Positions 16,940-26,358 are shown, counted from the first letter of the stretch. The stretch: 64,000 nucleotides of DNA from Sphingobacterium yanglingense (GCF_004363245.1 NZ_SNYV01000020.1:1-64000); one strand, 5' to 3'. Program-made: numbers and translations. The notes: generated from the letters alone by a model not told the origin.

Positions 16940-17659
16940 ATGAAACAAATAATAACATTTTTCTTTTTAATTAGCTCTCTAGCTATGGTAAACGCTCAAA
17001 CAATGAACATTGAAAACAGTCGCAAAGTCGCGACCAAAGGATATGCCGAAAAAGAGGTTACTCCCGATATTATCTATCTTTCTGTCAGTTTGAAAGAATT
17101 CTACATGGATGGCAACAGCAAGAAAAAAGTAACAATAGAACTCATAGAAAAACAGCTATTTGATGGCGCTATCGCTGCCGGAGTAAAAAAAGAAGACATT
17201 ACAATTCAAAACATTTACAGCTATAACTACGAAAACAAAAAAAAGAATAACGAACTACTACAATCCCGCCAATACCGTATTAAAGTAACCAACTTAAATG
17301 GTCTGAATACGATGCTAGACAAAGTTGACCCACAAGGCTTACAAAGCACCTCTATAAATGGTTATGATCACTCCCAAAAAAGAGAGATTGAAAAAGAATT
17401 AAAAACAATAGCTGTAAGAGATGCTCGGCAAAATGCAGAAATTCTAGCAGCTGCCGATGGCCAGTCTGTAGGTCGTGTATTGATTATTAATGACAACAGC
17501 AGTATCAACTTTAATGACTTTGCACCAGTTCCTCAAATGATGTATGCTAAATCATCCCGCATGGACGTCTCAGGGGCTACGGAATCAAATGATCTCAACA
17601 TTGATATCCGTCCTATTAAATTGACCTGCTATATCGATGGCGTATTTGAAATAAAATAG
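16940..17659 (+). CDS. Secreted SIMPL (DUF541) domain protein
   Basis: A 239-residue exported protein with signal peptide (residues 1-19, cut after VNA). The SIMPL/DUF541 domain covers nearly all the rest: VATKGYAEKEVTPDIIYLSVSL at its start and the AVRDARQNAEILAAADGQSVG segment near residue 155. SIMPL proteins are periplasmic or surface proteins, some oligomeric, with poorly known roles in stress and signalling. The DUF4112 gene follows with only 1-7 bases between, so they probably form an operon. Confidence 0.87.
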   Translation: MKQIITFFFLISSLAMVNAQTMNIENSRKVATKGYAEKEVTPDIIYLSVSLKEFYMDGNSKKKVTIELIEKQLFDGAIAAGVKKEDITIQNIYSYNYENKKKNNELLQSRQYRIKVTNLNGLNTMLDKVDPQGLQSTSINGYDHSQKREIEKELKTIAVRDARQNAEILAAADGQSVGRVLIINDNSSINFNDFAPVPQMMYAKSSRMDVSGATESNDLNIDIRPIKLTCYIDGVFEIK

Positions 17660-17666
17660 AGTGACT

Positions 17667-18155
17667 ATGTTCGCTAAACAAGATGACAGGGCAGAAAAAC
17701 GCAAAAAAGACTTCATTTGGGTCGAGCGCGTTTCCTATCTCTTAGACAATAAATTTAATATCGGGGGATTCAGGTTTGGCCTGGATCCCTTATTAAATTT
17801 AATACCATATGCAGGCCAAATTGTTTCCTTTGGCACCTCCATTTTATTGGTTCTAATAATGCTTCGCAATGGTGTTGGATCCAAAGTTGCTGTTAAGATG
17901 CTACTCAATGTAATTTACGACGCATTCTTTGGTGCTATTCCATTCTTCGGTCAGGTGTTCGACTTTTTCCATAAAGCAAATCAGAAGAATATAATTCTCC
18001 TTCGCGAACACTACTTTGAGGAAAAACACCAAGGCAGTGCAAAAAAACTCCTAGTAAGCATACTTATTATATTACTTTTCGTATGTATAGCTCTGTTCTA
18101 TTTCTTATGGTTACTATCAGGGTGGTTTATTCGCCTTATAGGCACCATATTCTAA
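17667..18155 (+). CDS. DUF4112 domain membrane protein
   Basis: About 162 residues with a DUF4112 core (ERVSYLLDNKFNIGGFRFGLDPLLNLIPYAG begins near residue 17), two central hydrophobic segments and a hydrophobic C-terminal span. FGAIPFFGQVFDFFHKANQKN is the conserved second half. Function unknown. A GTG at 17661 could start two residues earlier; the ATG at 17667 is preferred. It follows the SIMPL gene almost directly. Confidence 0.85.
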   Translation: MFAKQDDRAEKRKKDFIWVERVSYLLDNKFNIGGFRFGLDPLLNLIPYAGQIVSFGTSILLVLIMLRNGVGSKVAVKMLLNVIYDAFFGAIPFFGQVFDFFHKANQKNIILLREHYFEEKHQGSAKKLLVSILIILLFVCIALFYFLWLLSGWFIRLIGTIF

Positions 18156-18229
18156 GAATATTCTCATTACTTCCCAGGTTATACGTGCAATATTTGTTAC
18201 TTTGTTTAAATAAATTTTAATTTTGCCTA

Positions 18230-18598
18230 ATGTCCAAAACTAGAATATTTGCACTATTGATGCTTGCTTTAATATTTGCAAGTATACTCACCAACCCTCC
18301 ACGTGAACAGTTTGAAAAAGCGCTCACTATCAAGGCAAAAGATATCCTTGAAAAACAACTACATTATAAAGACAAAGACGCTGTACTTTTAGGTATGACG
18401 CTATTTGGGGACAAAGTCGTTCAGGACTTTATTGACCGAAGTATTATTGTCAAAAACTACTATCTTTTCTCTGTTGTAAAATTAAAATGGCAGGATACGG
18501 AAACTCCAATAGGAGGGGGGGCTTTTAAAACCATTTGGATCAGTCCAAAAATTGATGAAAAAGCGGATGAAATCATTGCAATATTAAAAGATCTGTAA
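18230..18598 (+). CDS. DUF4359-like membrane-anchored protein
   Basis: 122 residues: an N-terminal hydrophobic anchor (about residues 5-21) directly followed by TNPPREQFEKALT, then a soluble domain ending in a small beta-rich part with GGGAFKTIWISPKI. This arrangement resembles DUF4359 proteins, whose role is unknown. The call rests on overall pattern only. The truC gene begins 4 bases after its stop, which suggests cotranscription. Confidence 0.65.
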   Translation: MSKTRIFALLMLALIFASILTNPPREQFEKALTIKAKDILEKQLHYKDKDAVLLGMTLFGDKVVQDFIDRSIIVKNYYLFSVVKLKWQDTETPIGGGAFKTIWISPKIDEKADEIIAILKDL

Positions 18599-18602
18599 TG
18601 CT

Positions 18603-19298
18603 ATGCTAGAAATCTTATACCATGACGAATTCTTAATTGCAATCAACAAACCGCACGGTTTACTTGTACATCGGTCTTCTATAGCGAATGATGCATCCGA
18701 GTTTGCACTACAGATGTTACGTGACCAAATTGGCCAACCTGTCTACCCAGCCCACCGATTGGACCGTAAGACAGGAGGGGTGCTACTCTTTACATTGGAC
18801 AAAGAGACAGACCGCCTTACACAGCCTTTGTTTGCTGAGAACAAAATGGATAAGCGTTACTTAGCTGTCTTAAGAGGTTTCAGCCCAGGGCAGGGCTGTA
18901 TCGACTATCCTCTATTAAAAGAAAACGGTACTTCACAAAATGCTATAACACATTTTCGTAGTTTAGCTCAAGCGGAGATTCCTATTCCTTTTGGCAAGTT
19001 CGATACCTCAAGATACTCCCTAGTTGAGGCCAACCCTGAAACCGGACGTATGCATCAATTGCGTAGACACTTTGCACACATATTCCATCCAATCATAGGG
19101 GACAGACCTCATGGCTGTAATAAACAGAACAAGTTATGGAAAGAGCAGTTCGAAATAGACACGATGCTCTTACATGCAAGTAGCCTCTCATTTCATCACC
19201 CACATACCGGAGATAAAATTGAAATAAAAGCTGACATCCACCCCTGCTTTAAAAAAGCATTAGACTTATTACATATTAACCTATGTAATACCGTTTAA
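18603..19298 (+). CDS. truC: tRNA pseudouridine(65) synthase-like TruC
   Basis: A 231-residue RluA-family pseudouridine synthase without an S4 domain. It has the early NKPHGLLVHRS, the catalytic-aspartate motif VYPAHRLDRKTGGVLLF (Asp near residue 54), and the closing NPETGRMHQLRRHFAHI and IIGDRPHG segments. The HRS...RDQ...VYPAHRLDR wording is that of TruC, which modifies position 65 of tRNA. A related rRNA or tRNA target cannot be excluded. Confidence 0.88.
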   Translation: MLEILYHDEFLIAINKPHGLLVHRSSIANDASEFALQMLRDQIGQPVYPAHRLDRKTGGVLLFTLDKETDRLTQPLFAENKMDKRYLAVLRGFSPGQGCIDYPLLKENGTSQNAITHFRSLAQAEIPIPFGKFDTSRYSLVEANPETGRMHQLRRHFAHIFHPIIGDRPHGCNKQNKLWKEQFEIDTMLLHASSLSFHHPHTGDKIEIKADIHPCFKKALDLLHINLCNTV

Positions 19299-19428
19299 CC
19301 TCCGTACTGCATGCTGACCTGTATAACTTGACGACAGCGTCCCTGTTCAGGAAGCTTCTAGTAACAGGAATACCTGTCAGAATTTATCAATATTGCAAAA
19401 TATAAGGTCACAATATCAACTTTATAAG

Positions 19429-19436
19429 TATTTTTG
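19429..19436 (+). promoter_or_regulatory. gcvT -7 element
   Basis: TATTTTTG, an exact TAnnTTTG match, 28 bases before the gcvT ATG. I looked for a glycine riboswitch in the 166-base gap before gcvT and saw none. Confidence 0.5.
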
Positions 19437-19464
19437 TAATAAAACATTTTTATATAGCTAAAGA

Positions 19465-20544
19465 ATGAAAAACACAGCTTTGACAGATTTGCATATATCA
19501 CTAGGTGCAAAGATGGTTCCTTTTGCAGGCTTCAACATGCCTGTACAATACACTGGTATAAACGATGAGCACGAAACAGTACGCAATGGAGTGGGCGTCT
19601 TTGACGTAAGCCACATGGGAGAGTTCATCTTAAAGGGTGAAAAAGCTCTCGATTTGATTCAAAAAGTATCCTCCAATGACGCATCAAAACTATATGATGG
19701 CAAAGTACAATATGCTTATCTTCCAAACGAGAATGGAGGAATTGTCGATGACTTTCTAACATACAAATTGGATGATGAGACTTATCTTCTAGTTGTCAAT
19801 GCTTCCAATATCGAAAAAGACTGGAACTGGATAAGTAAGTTCAATACTTTTGGTGTCGATATGAAAGACATTTCTGACAAAACAGCATTACTTGCTATCC
19901 AAGGGCCAAAAGCCGCCGAAGCCCTACAATCTCTTACAGATATTGAACTTGCTTCTATGGAATATTACACTTTCCAAAAGGGGAAATTTGCAGGAGTCGA
20001 CAATGTAATCGTATCTGCAACGGGATATACAGGAGCAGGAGGCTTTGAAATATATGTTGCCAATGAAGATGTGAAAACTGTTTGGGATGCAATTTTTACG
20101 GCTGGAGCTCCTTATGGAATTAAACCAATTGGCCTTGGTGCTCGTGATACCTTACGTTTAGAAATGGGCTTCTGCTTATACGGAAACGATATCGACGACA
20201 ATACATCGCCTTTAGAAGCAGGATTGGGATGGGTTACCAAATTCACAAAAGATTTTGTAAACTCCGAAAACTTAAAAGCTGAAAAAGAGGCAGGAGTTCA
20301 AAAAAAGCTTGTTGGTTTTGAAATGATCGATCGCGGAATCCCTCGTCACGATTATGAAATCGTAGACATAGATGGAAATATTGTTGGTAGAGTTACTTCT
20401 GGTACACAATCGCCTACATTGAAAAAATCTGTAGGATTAGGTTATGTGAACAATGCTTTTGCTAAAGAAGGTACGGAGATATACATCAATATAAGAAACC
20501 AAAAAGTAAAAGCTGTAATTAAGAAACCACCTTTTGTAAAGTAA
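19465..20544 (+). CDS. gcvT: Aminomethyltransferase, glycine cleavage T protein
   Basis: T protein of the glycine cleavage system. It takes the aminomethyl group from H protein to tetrahydrofolate, releasing ammonia. 359 residues, typical length. Motifs: MVPFAGFNMPVQY near residue 16, GVFDVSHMGEF near residue 43, SATGYTGAGGFEIY near residue 185 and the folate-site LGARDTLRLEMGFCLYGND near residue 220. The H and P protein genes are not nearby, as is common in Bacteroidota. A terminator follows. Confidence 0.96.
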   Translation: MKNTALTDLHISLGAKMVPFAGFNMPVQYTGINDEHETVRNGVGVFDVSHMGEFILKGEKALDLIQKVSSNDASKLYDGKVQYAYLPNENGGIVDDFLTYKLDDETYLLVVNASNIEKDWNWISKFNTFGVDMKDISDKTALLAIQGPKAAEALQSLTDIELASMEYYTFQKGKFAGVDNVIVSATGYTGAGGFEIYVANEDVKTVWDAIFTAGAPYGIKPIGLGARDTLRLEMGFCLYGNDIDDNTSPLEAGLGWVTKFTKDFVNSENLKAEKEAGVQKKLVGFEMIDRGIPRHDYEIVDIDGNIVGRVTSGTQSPTLKKSVGLGYVNNAFAKEGTEIYINIRNQKVKAVIKKPPFVK

Positions 20545-20574
20545 TTGGCGAGTAGATTAGCAGATATAGCTCAC

Positions 20575-20605
20575 AAAAAAGGGATAATTAACATTATCCC
20601 TTTTT
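20575..20605. terminator. Bidirectional terminator after gcvT
   Basis: The stem AAAAAAGGGATAA/TTATCCCTTTTT has a 6-base loop and flanking A/T runs. It overlaps the stop codon of the small membrane-protein gene that ends at 20594 on the opposite strand. Confidence 0.85.
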
Positions 20606-20824
20606 CTTTTTAGTAACCATACTGTTCTTTTCTTGTTGCTTTTTAACCAAATCACTCTTGACATGCTTCAAAAGAACAATCTTCAAATAGATCAGCACTA
20701 CGGAGATAGCGATAGCTGCGCCCAAGATCAGCATATTTCCACTTTGATAAGCAGCAACGCCACTCATTATCAAAAAGATTATGCCTAAATTCAATAATAA
20801 GTTTAGTATAAAATGTTTTTTCAT
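20594..20824 (-). CDS. Small membrane protein, 76 residues (DUF6358-like)
   Basis: 76 residues with two hydrophobic spans (about 7-25 and 30-50) and a strongly basic C-terminal tail (KKQQEK...TKKKKG). The pattern recalls DUF6358 proteins of Sphingobacteriaceae, but I am not sure. Its start overlaps the stop of the upstream gene by 4 bases (ATGA), so it is the second gene of a two-gene operon. Function unknown. Confidence 0.7.
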   Translation of the reverse strand: MKKHFILNLLLNLGIIFLIMSGVAAYQSGNMLILGAAIAISVVLIYLKIVLLKHVKSDLVKKQQEKNSMVTKKKKG

Positions 20825-21123
20825 CGTTTCTTATTTTCTGTACCAATTACCCGCTCTCTAATAAACGCAAAATACACAATCCCTCCTAAAATATTCGTTA
20901 AAATAACAAATAAGGCCAGCAGTGCCCGTTCCAACATATTAATATTTACTGACAACATTATCTCCCGAAGTACCAATAGTACCCAAATCATAGATATAAG
21001 TAACGATACACTGACCAATACCACTGAAAAAGGAATCTTCAACAAAACTGTACCAATTGCCAATACATAAAAAACCAGACTAAAATAGAACGCCTGTTTA
21101 GTCTGGTGATATAAATTTTTCAT
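20821..21123 (-). CDS. Small membrane protein, 100 residues
   Basis: 100 residues with about three hydrophobic spans (13-33, 35-55, 65-85) and short charged ends. The last span is followed by FAIRERVIGTENKKR. I do not recognise a named family. It is translationally coupled to the 76-residue gene downstream and lies 29 bases downstream of the glutamate dehydrogenase start-to-stop block's end on the window map, but transcribed away from the gcvT side. Function unknown. Confidence 0.7.
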   Translation of the reverse strand: MKNLYHQTKQAFYFSLVFYVLAIGTVLLKIPFSVVLVSVSLLISMIWVLLVLREIMLSVNINMLERALLALFVILTNILGGIVYFAFIRERVIGTENKKR

Positions 21124-21152
21124 CCTCCGAAATTACAAAAAAATACTATTAC

Positions 21153-22571
21153 CTACGGAAAGATTCCCAGTTCTTCATAGGCCACGCCAATTTTATTAAT
21201 AGCACATATAAATGCTGCAGTTCTCAAATCTTCGACTCCATCAGTATTCTTCCAGACATCTCTGATTTCTTGATAAGATCCCATCATCGTATCTTCCAGA
21301 CCCGAATGGACTAAATCAATCTCATCAGGTCCTCTCAGAATCATTTTACGTTCCACTTCCGACATTTTTTTATTTGTGAGCTCTTCAACCGAATTCATGA
21401 TTTCAGCATATCGATTTTCGCTGAATCTTTTTTCCAAACGTCCATACCGAACATGGCTCAAATTCTTCAACCATTCGAAATAAGAAACAGTTACTCCTCC
21501 CGCATTGAGATACATGTCCGGAATGACTAACACCCCTTTACCATTGAGTATAACATCTGCTTCTGGAGTCAACGGTCCATTTGCTGCTTCACCGATTATT
21601 TTGGCTTTGATTCTATCTGCATTTCCCCCATGAATTACCGCTTCTAGAGCTGCAGGTATCAAGATATCACATTCTTGTTCCAACCCCTCAGCTACATCCG
21701 GTATATTTACCGCTCCAGGAAAATTTAATAGAGATCCTGTCTGTGACCGATATGCCTGTGCCTCATCTACATCAATACCCGTATCTTTATATATAGCTCC
21801 ATTATATTCAATCAATCCGACAATGATAGCTCCTGCATTTTGACAGAATTTAGCGGCATGATATCCTACATTTCCAAGCCCCTGCACAATTATTCTCTTT
21901 CCCTTTATTCCAATAGATAATCCTATTTTATCCATATCTTCCTCTATAGAACAGGCTTCCCGTATCCCAAAGAACACCCCCAAGCCCGTCGCTTCTACAC
22001 GACCGCGAACACCTCCTTGAGAAATCGGTTTTCCTGTCACACAAGCCATTGCGTTGACATCATTCGGATTCAGGGAAGAATACGTATCTACAATCCAACT
22101 CATCTCCCTTCCTCCAGTTCCATAATCTGGAGCAGGAACATCGATCCCTGGACCAATAAAGTTCTTTTTACATAATTCCGATGTATACCGCCTAGTAATC
22201 CGCTCGAGGTCTCCAACAGTATATTTAGAAGAGTCTATTTTTATACCACCTTTACCTCCTCCAAACGGTACATTGACAATCGCACATTTATAAGTCATCA
22301 GTGCCGCCAAAGCCATTACCTCATCCTGATTAACCTCCATGCTAAAACGGATGCCTCCTTTACAGGGTAATTTATGGTGCGAGTGCTGTACCCGATACGC
22401 TTCTATAACCTCGACTTGGTCTCCTATGCGGACCGGAAATTTAACCTGCAAAATAGAATTGCAAGCTTTTATCTGTTCTAGAATTCCTTTTGAGAACCGT
22501 GTGAATTTTGCCGCTTTATCAAAGCTACGTTCTACTCCACTAAAAAAGCTATAAGTATTACTTGTTGACAT
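21153..22571 (-). CDS. Glu/Leu/Phe/Val dehydrogenase family protein
   Basis: NAD(P)-dependent amino-acid dehydrogenase, most likely glutamate dehydrogenase, linking glutamate to 2-oxoglutarate and ammonia. About 472 residues. Motifs: HHKLPCKGGIRFS near residue 72, KCAIVNVPFGGGKGGI near residue 100 with the catalytic-region lysine, PAPDYGTGGREMSWI near residue 150, and the nucleotide-binding VQGLGNVGYHAAKF near residue 230. Substrate preference cannot be read with certainty. The first possible start is a GTG at 22580; I prefer the ATG at 22571. Confidence 0.92.
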   Translation of the reverse strand: MSTSNTYSFFSGVERSFDKAAKFTRFSKGILEQIKACNSILQVKFPVRIGDQVEVIEAYRVQHSHHKLPCKGGIRFSMEVNQDEVMALAALMTYKCAIVNVPFGGGKGGIKIDSSKYTVGDLERITRRYTSELCKKNFIGPGIDVPAPDYGTGGREMSWIVDTYSSLNPNDVNAMACVTGKPISQGGVRGRVEATGLGVFFGIREACSIEEDMDKIGLSIGIKGKRIIVQGLGNVGYHAAKFCQNAGAIIVGLIEYNGAIYKDTGIDVDEAQAYRSQTGSLLNFPGAVNIPDVAEGLEQECDILIPAALEAVIHGGNADRIKAKIIGEAANGPLTPEADVILNGKGVLVIPDMYLNAGGVTVSYFEWLKNLSHVRYGRLEKRFSENRYAEIMNSVEELTNKKMSEVERKMILRGPDEIDLVHSGLEDTMMGSYQEIRDVWKNTDGVEDLRTAAFICAINKIGVAYEELGIFP

Positions 22572-22703
22572 AAGTTTCACTAGTTAGTTAAACATTCAGA
22601 TATCATATAAATTTATGAAAAACAGAGCAAACTAACTGTAGTTCAACACATTTATTTTAAAAAGTTGAACTAATTTTATACAGACGTAGAATTTGCCGTT
22701 CAT

Positions 22704-22732
22704 AAAAAAGGGAGCCTAAGGCTCCCTTTTTT
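22704..22732 (-). terminator. Terminator after the rhodanese gene
   Basis: A perfect 7-pair GC-rich stem (GGGAGCC 22710-22716 with GGCTCCC 22720-22726), loop TAA, with an A-run on one side and a T-run on the other. It lies 25 bases beyond the rhodanese stop and upstream of the dehydrogenase gene. Confidence 0.9.
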
Positions 22733-22757
22733 AGATAACATTATGTTTTTTAATTCT

Positions 22758-23072
22758 CTAATACACGTCTATCTCCGGATCAACCTCCTCTTTCCATGCT
22801 AATATTCCTCCTTTAAGATTTGCTAAATTAGTGAACCCTTGCTGTTCCAATAACATTACTGCTTGGGCACTACGCTTTCCCGAACGACACTGTATGATCA
22901 CAGGTATATCTTTAGCTACTTTATCGGATTCAATCAAAATCCCACCTAAAGGAATATTAATACCATTCAAATTAGACACTTCATATTCAAATGTCTCACG
23001 AACATCAATCAATTGAAACTCTTCGTTTTGATCTATCATTGATTTTAACTCCTGAACTGTAACCTCTTTCAT
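22758..23072 (-). CDS. Rhodanese-like sulfurtransferase domain protein
   Basis: A 104-residue single rhodanese domain. The active-site loop IIQCRSGKRSAQA has the catalytic cysteine near residue 63; LIDVRETFEYEVSNLNG lies before it and NLKGGILAW near the end. Such small cytoplasmic proteins carry persulfide sulfur, but the partner is unknown. A longer frame opens at 23123, yet the family start is MKEVTVQELK at 23072. Confidence 0.9.
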   Translation of the reverse strand: MKEVTVQELKSMIDQNEEFQLIDVRETFEYEVSNLNGINIPLGGILIESDKVAKDIPVIIQCRSGKRSAQAVMLLEQQGFTNLANLKGGILAWKEEVDPEIDVY

Positions 23073-23191
23073 ATGTGTAAATTTTAACTTTTTATTACCT
23101 TGTTGATTGATTAAAAGTAACACCTCGATTTCTCGCTCACTACTTAAAAGTTCTGCAAAACAGACACTTCCTCTTTTACTTTTATTACAAT

Positions 23192-23199
23192 CAAACTTA
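23192..23199 (-). promoter_or_regulatory. Possible rhodanese gene -7 element
   Basis: TAAGTTTG on the minus strand, about 120 bases before the rhodanese ATG. It matches the consensus but would give a long leader, and no -33 element is clear. Confidence 0.3.
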
Positions 23200-23292
23200 G
23201 ATAAAATGCATGGGATTCACGAATCCATCATAAAAAAAATTATATCAATCCTATTTATTAAATTGTACGCTATATTGAACAAAATCAAAATA

Positions 23293-24588
23293 ATGAAAAA
23301 GCTCTTCTTCATCCCTTTACTATTCGTGTTTACGGGCACTGCTTTTTGCCAAAACTCTTCGCACAAAATTGTAGATCGCAGCGACATAGAAAGAATTTTA
23401 AACGTACTGGCATCCGATGATATGAGAGGTCGACACGCTTTAACAGAAGACGCGGAGCGAGCGGCTGATTTTATAGCAAAAGAATTTAAAGCCGTTGGTC
23501 TCACTCCCTACACGGAAAACGATTATAGACAACGGTTTGAGATGCAACAGGTATCAAAACGTAATAGCTCTGTAACCTGGAATGGAAAAGTTCAAGAACC
23601 AAATAATTTTCTGATTTTGGGACATGCTCCAAAAATACATTGGTCAACATCCTCTCAGATACCCATATACAGGATAAAGAAAGGAGAAGATTTTGCCCAG
23701 AGTTTTAGAAATCATGTACAATCTGATGAAGATGCAATTATAATTGTCGACCCTAGCTTCTCTGCCTTTATAGCTCGCTACAATAAAATATATTCGCGAG
23801 AAGATCTTGTCACAAAAACACCCCACACTCCCACGAAAGTATTTATAGTTAGCAAAAAAGCATCTGACAAGTATGAGATTATCAGCGAAAATAATATAAA
23901 AACGGTGTCTATGTCAAACGTTGCTGCAATCCTCCCTGGCAAGTCTAAACCGGGTGAGTATGTTATTTTTTCAGCACACTACGACCATATTGGTATTATC
24001 GATGCCGAAGGACAAGATTCTATTGCCAACGGCGCAGATGATGATGCTTCGGGCACTACCGCCATTATCAGTCTTGCTAAATATTACAAAGAACAAAATA
24101 ATAATGATCGCACATTAATCTTTGTTACATTTACAGCAGAAGAAATAGGAATGTTCGGATCAAAATACTTTTCGAACAATATTAATGCAGACAGTGTTAT
24201 CGCCATGATAAACATAGAAATGATCGGTAAAGATGCCAAATTTGGTCCTAATTCATTATATATAACAGGATATGACCGGTCTGACTTAGGCCAGCTAATG
24301 CAGCATAATCTAAGCGGTTCAAACTTTCGGTTCTACCCAGATCCCTACCTACAGCAAAATCTCTTTTACAGAAGTGACAATGCGGTACTGGCAGCACTCG
24401 GTGTCCCAGCACACACTTTCTCTACATCACAGATTGACAAAGACAAATTCTATCATACCGTAAGAGATGAAGTAAGCACGCTAAATATTGATAATATCAA
24501 ATCGAGTATAGAAGCTATTGCTATTGGTGCTTCTGGAATCATTAACGGAAGCCAAACTCCTCGCCGCGTAGAAAAGCTAAAGGACTAA
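23293..24588 (+). CDS. Secreted M28 family metallopeptidase
   Basis: A 431-residue exported zinc peptidase with signal peptide (FFIPLLFVFTGTAFCQ). The M28 catalytic domain occupies about residues 210-420. Metal ligands are visible in SAHYDHIG (His), NGADDDASGTT (Asp), TAEEIGMFGS (Glu-Glu, including the general base), and a late His in PAHTFSTS. The N-terminal ~180 residues form the usual pre-domain. It is probably a periplasmic or surface aminopeptidase. A frame opens at 23107, but the signal peptide fixes the start at 23293. It overlaps the convergent gene by 4 bases. Confidence 0.9.
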   Translation: MKKLFFIPLLFVFTGTAFCQNSSHKIVDRSDIERILNVLASDDMRGRHALTEDAERAADFIAKEFKAVGLTPYTENDYRQRFEMQQVSKRNSSVTWNGKVQEPNNFLILGHAPKIHWSTSSQIPIYRIKKGEDFAQSFRNHVQSDEDAIIIVDPSFSAFIARYNKIYSREDLVTKTPHTPTKVFIVSKKASDKYEIISENNIKTVSMSNVAAILPGKSKPGEYVIFSAHYDHIGIIDAEGQDSIANGADDDASGTTAIISLAKYYKEQNNNDRTLIFVTFTAEEIGMFGSKYFSNNINADSVIAMINIEMIGKDAKFGPNSLYITGYDRSDLGQLMQHNLSGSNFRFYPDPYLQQNLFYRSDNAVLAALGVPAHTFSTSQIDKDKFYHTVRDEVSTLNIDNIKSSIEAIAIGASGIINGSQTPRRVEKLKD

Positions 24589-25148
24589 ACCTCTTCACCT
24601 ATACAAACGAATGTTTCAGTATTAAATATCAAACGAAAGAAACCATCCATTTCCGTCTCAAAGGATTGCCCTCCAATAGGACGCAATCCTTCCTGAGATT
24701 TTAAAACCCTTGGATCAACGAATATTTTTTCACCTTTCGGTTTCCACTTTTCATAATGTGTTTTCACAAAAACATATCTCCTGTTTTCGCAAAAAACAAC
24801 CATATTAATATCCTCAGCATATTTTATTATCGTATCATCCATCTCTGAGCACAAAATATTCACTGCGGGATAGGATTTGGAGATTAAAAAAGATATCGCT
24901 GTATCGAAAAATGAGCTTTCAAGCGAAAACAGCCTAGTTTCTTCTTGTAGATAAGGAATAGACATAGCCGAAAAAACAATATCTACTTTTATTTCCTCCG
25001 AAAGAAAAAAATCCAGGCTATAGGTATTCGAAATTATGGTAGGGGACCATTCTAACAACTGATCTAACAGCTCCTTTTCTAATGCCTTAAAGTCTTGTAC
25101 TAATAATGCGGGCTCTTGGTTCTCTCTGACAATATGATGTGACGACAT
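24585..25148 (-). CDS. Unrecognised protein, 187 residues
   Basis: 187 residues, soluble, mildly acidic, with no signal peptide or membrane span. It has alternating hydrophobic segments (KVDIVFSAMSIPYL, INMVVFCENRRYVFVKT) that suggest an alpha/beta fold. One region, PRVLKSQEGLRPIGGQSFETE, looks like a conserved turn. I do not recognise the family. It lies 19 bases before the M20 amidohydrolase stop region on the same strand, so the two may be cotranscribed. It overlaps the convergent M28 gene by 4 bases at the stop codons. Confidence 0.65.
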   Translation of the reverse strand: MSSHHIVRENQEPALLVQDFKALEKELLDQLLEWSPTIISNTYSLDFFLSEEIKVDIVFSAMSIPYLQEETRLFSLESSFFDTAISFLISKSYPAVNILCSEMDDTIIKYAEDINMVVFCENRRYVFVKTHYEKWKPKGEKIFVDPRVLKSQEGLRPIGGQSFETEMDGFFRLIFNTETFVCIGEEV

Positions 25149-25167
25149 TTATCTCGGATTATCGTTT

Positions 25168-26358
25168 TTATGTTTTGAGCTGTTGAATAGTTATATAAGC
25201 CATTAAGCCTATACTTAGCTCTAAAGCATCCTCATCAATATCGAAGGTAGATGTATGGACTGCGGAAGTTATTCCTTTACTAGCATTCCCTGTACCTAGT
25301 CTGTAAAAACATGCTGGTATTTCTTGCGAATAATAAGCGAAATCTTCTCCTGCGGGCCAAAGCTCTAACTCTACAACATTTTCCTTTCCAAGGTATTCCT
25401 CTGCAAAAGATCGCGATTGATTTGTCAAAGCGGGGTCGTTCGTCAAAAAAGGATATCCTTTACGAACCTCAAACTCACAATGAGCGCCCATTGCCTCGGC
25501 AATTCCTTCGGCAATCTGAACCATTCTTTTATGCGCCTCACCTCGCCACTTCTCATCGTAAGTTCTAAACGTTCCTTCCACGACCACTTCATCTGGGATA
25601 ATGTTCGTAGCTCCGCTGCCTATAATCTTTCCCCAAGATACCACAGTAGGAATACGAGGGTCAGCGTATCGACTTACGACTTGTTGCAAAGCCGTTATGA
25701 TTTGTGCGGTGATAGCAATAGGATCTATATTTTGATGCGGGTGTGCCCCATGTCCTCCTTTGCCTTTGATCGTCATATAGAGTTCATCTGTCGAGGCCAT
25801 ATATTGTCCAGCTCGAAACCCAACCTTTCCAACCTCAATAAAAGGCATGACATGTTGTCCTAAAATGGCCTCAGGCTTAGGATCTTCTAGAACCCCTTCT
25901 TTAATCATTATAGATGCTCCTCCTGGTAGCTTTTCTTCTCCAGGTTGAAAAATAAGTTTTACAGTACCTCCAAAAACGGGTCTTAAATGTTGCAATATTT
26001 TTGCCACTCCAAGTAGGGAAGAAGTGTGCACATCATGTCCACAAGCATGCATGACACCTATTCGTTCGGAGCCATATTCACGTCCCTCTACTTCAGTAAT
26101 AGGAAGCGCATCCATATCTGCACGTAATGCAATAATCTTATCCGACTTCAAATCTCCCTTAACAAGGGCGACGACCCCCGTATTTGCCATGGACTCATAA
26201 CGGATTCCTAACACATCCAATTGTTGCTTTACAAAAGCGGACGTCTCAAATTCTTCAAATGAAAGTTCAGGATTACGGTGTAAATGCCGACGAATATCGA
26301 CTGTTTCTGAAAAAAAGGCTTTTGCCAATGCCTGTATATCCTTCTTAAGATCGGCCAT
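25168..26358 (-). CDS. M20 family metallo-amidohydrolase
   Basis: 396-residue zinc amidohydrolase of the M20D group (hippurate hydrolase / N-acyl-amino-acid amidohydrolase / IAA-amino-acid hydrolase type). Motifs: RRHLHRNPELSFEE near residue 20, the metal-site HACGHDVHTSSLLG near residue 102, QPGEEKLPGGA near residue 140 with the catalytic Glu, and the dimerisation domain GKGGHGAHPHQNIDP near residue 188. Substrate unknown. A longer frame opens at 26436 but overlaps the SPOR gene; MADLKKDIQ at 26358 fits the family start. It lies 13 bases after the SPOR gene. Confidence 0.9.
   Translation of the reverse strand: MADLKKDIQALAKAFFSETVDIRRHLHRNPELSFEEFETSAFVKQQLDVLGIRYESMANTGVVALVKGDLKSDKIIALRADMDALPITEVEGREYGSERIGVMHACGHDVHTSSLLGVAKILQHLRPVFGGTVKLIFQPGEEKLPGGASIMIKEGVLEDPKPEAILGQHVMPFIEVGKVGFRAGQYMASTDELYMTIKGKGGHGAHPHQNIDPIAITAQIITALQQVVSRYADPRIPTVVSWGKIIGSGATNIIPDEVVVEGTFRTYDEKWRGEAHKRMVQIAEGIAEAMGAHCEFEVRKGYPFLTNDPALTNQSRSFAEEYLGKENVVELELWPAGEDFAYYSQEIPACFYRLGTGNASKGITSAVHTSTFDIDEDALELSIGLMAYITIQQLKT

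Noticed and set aside
19299..19464. Glycine riboswitch before gcvT
   Set aside because: I saw none of the conserved aptamer core or paired repeats.
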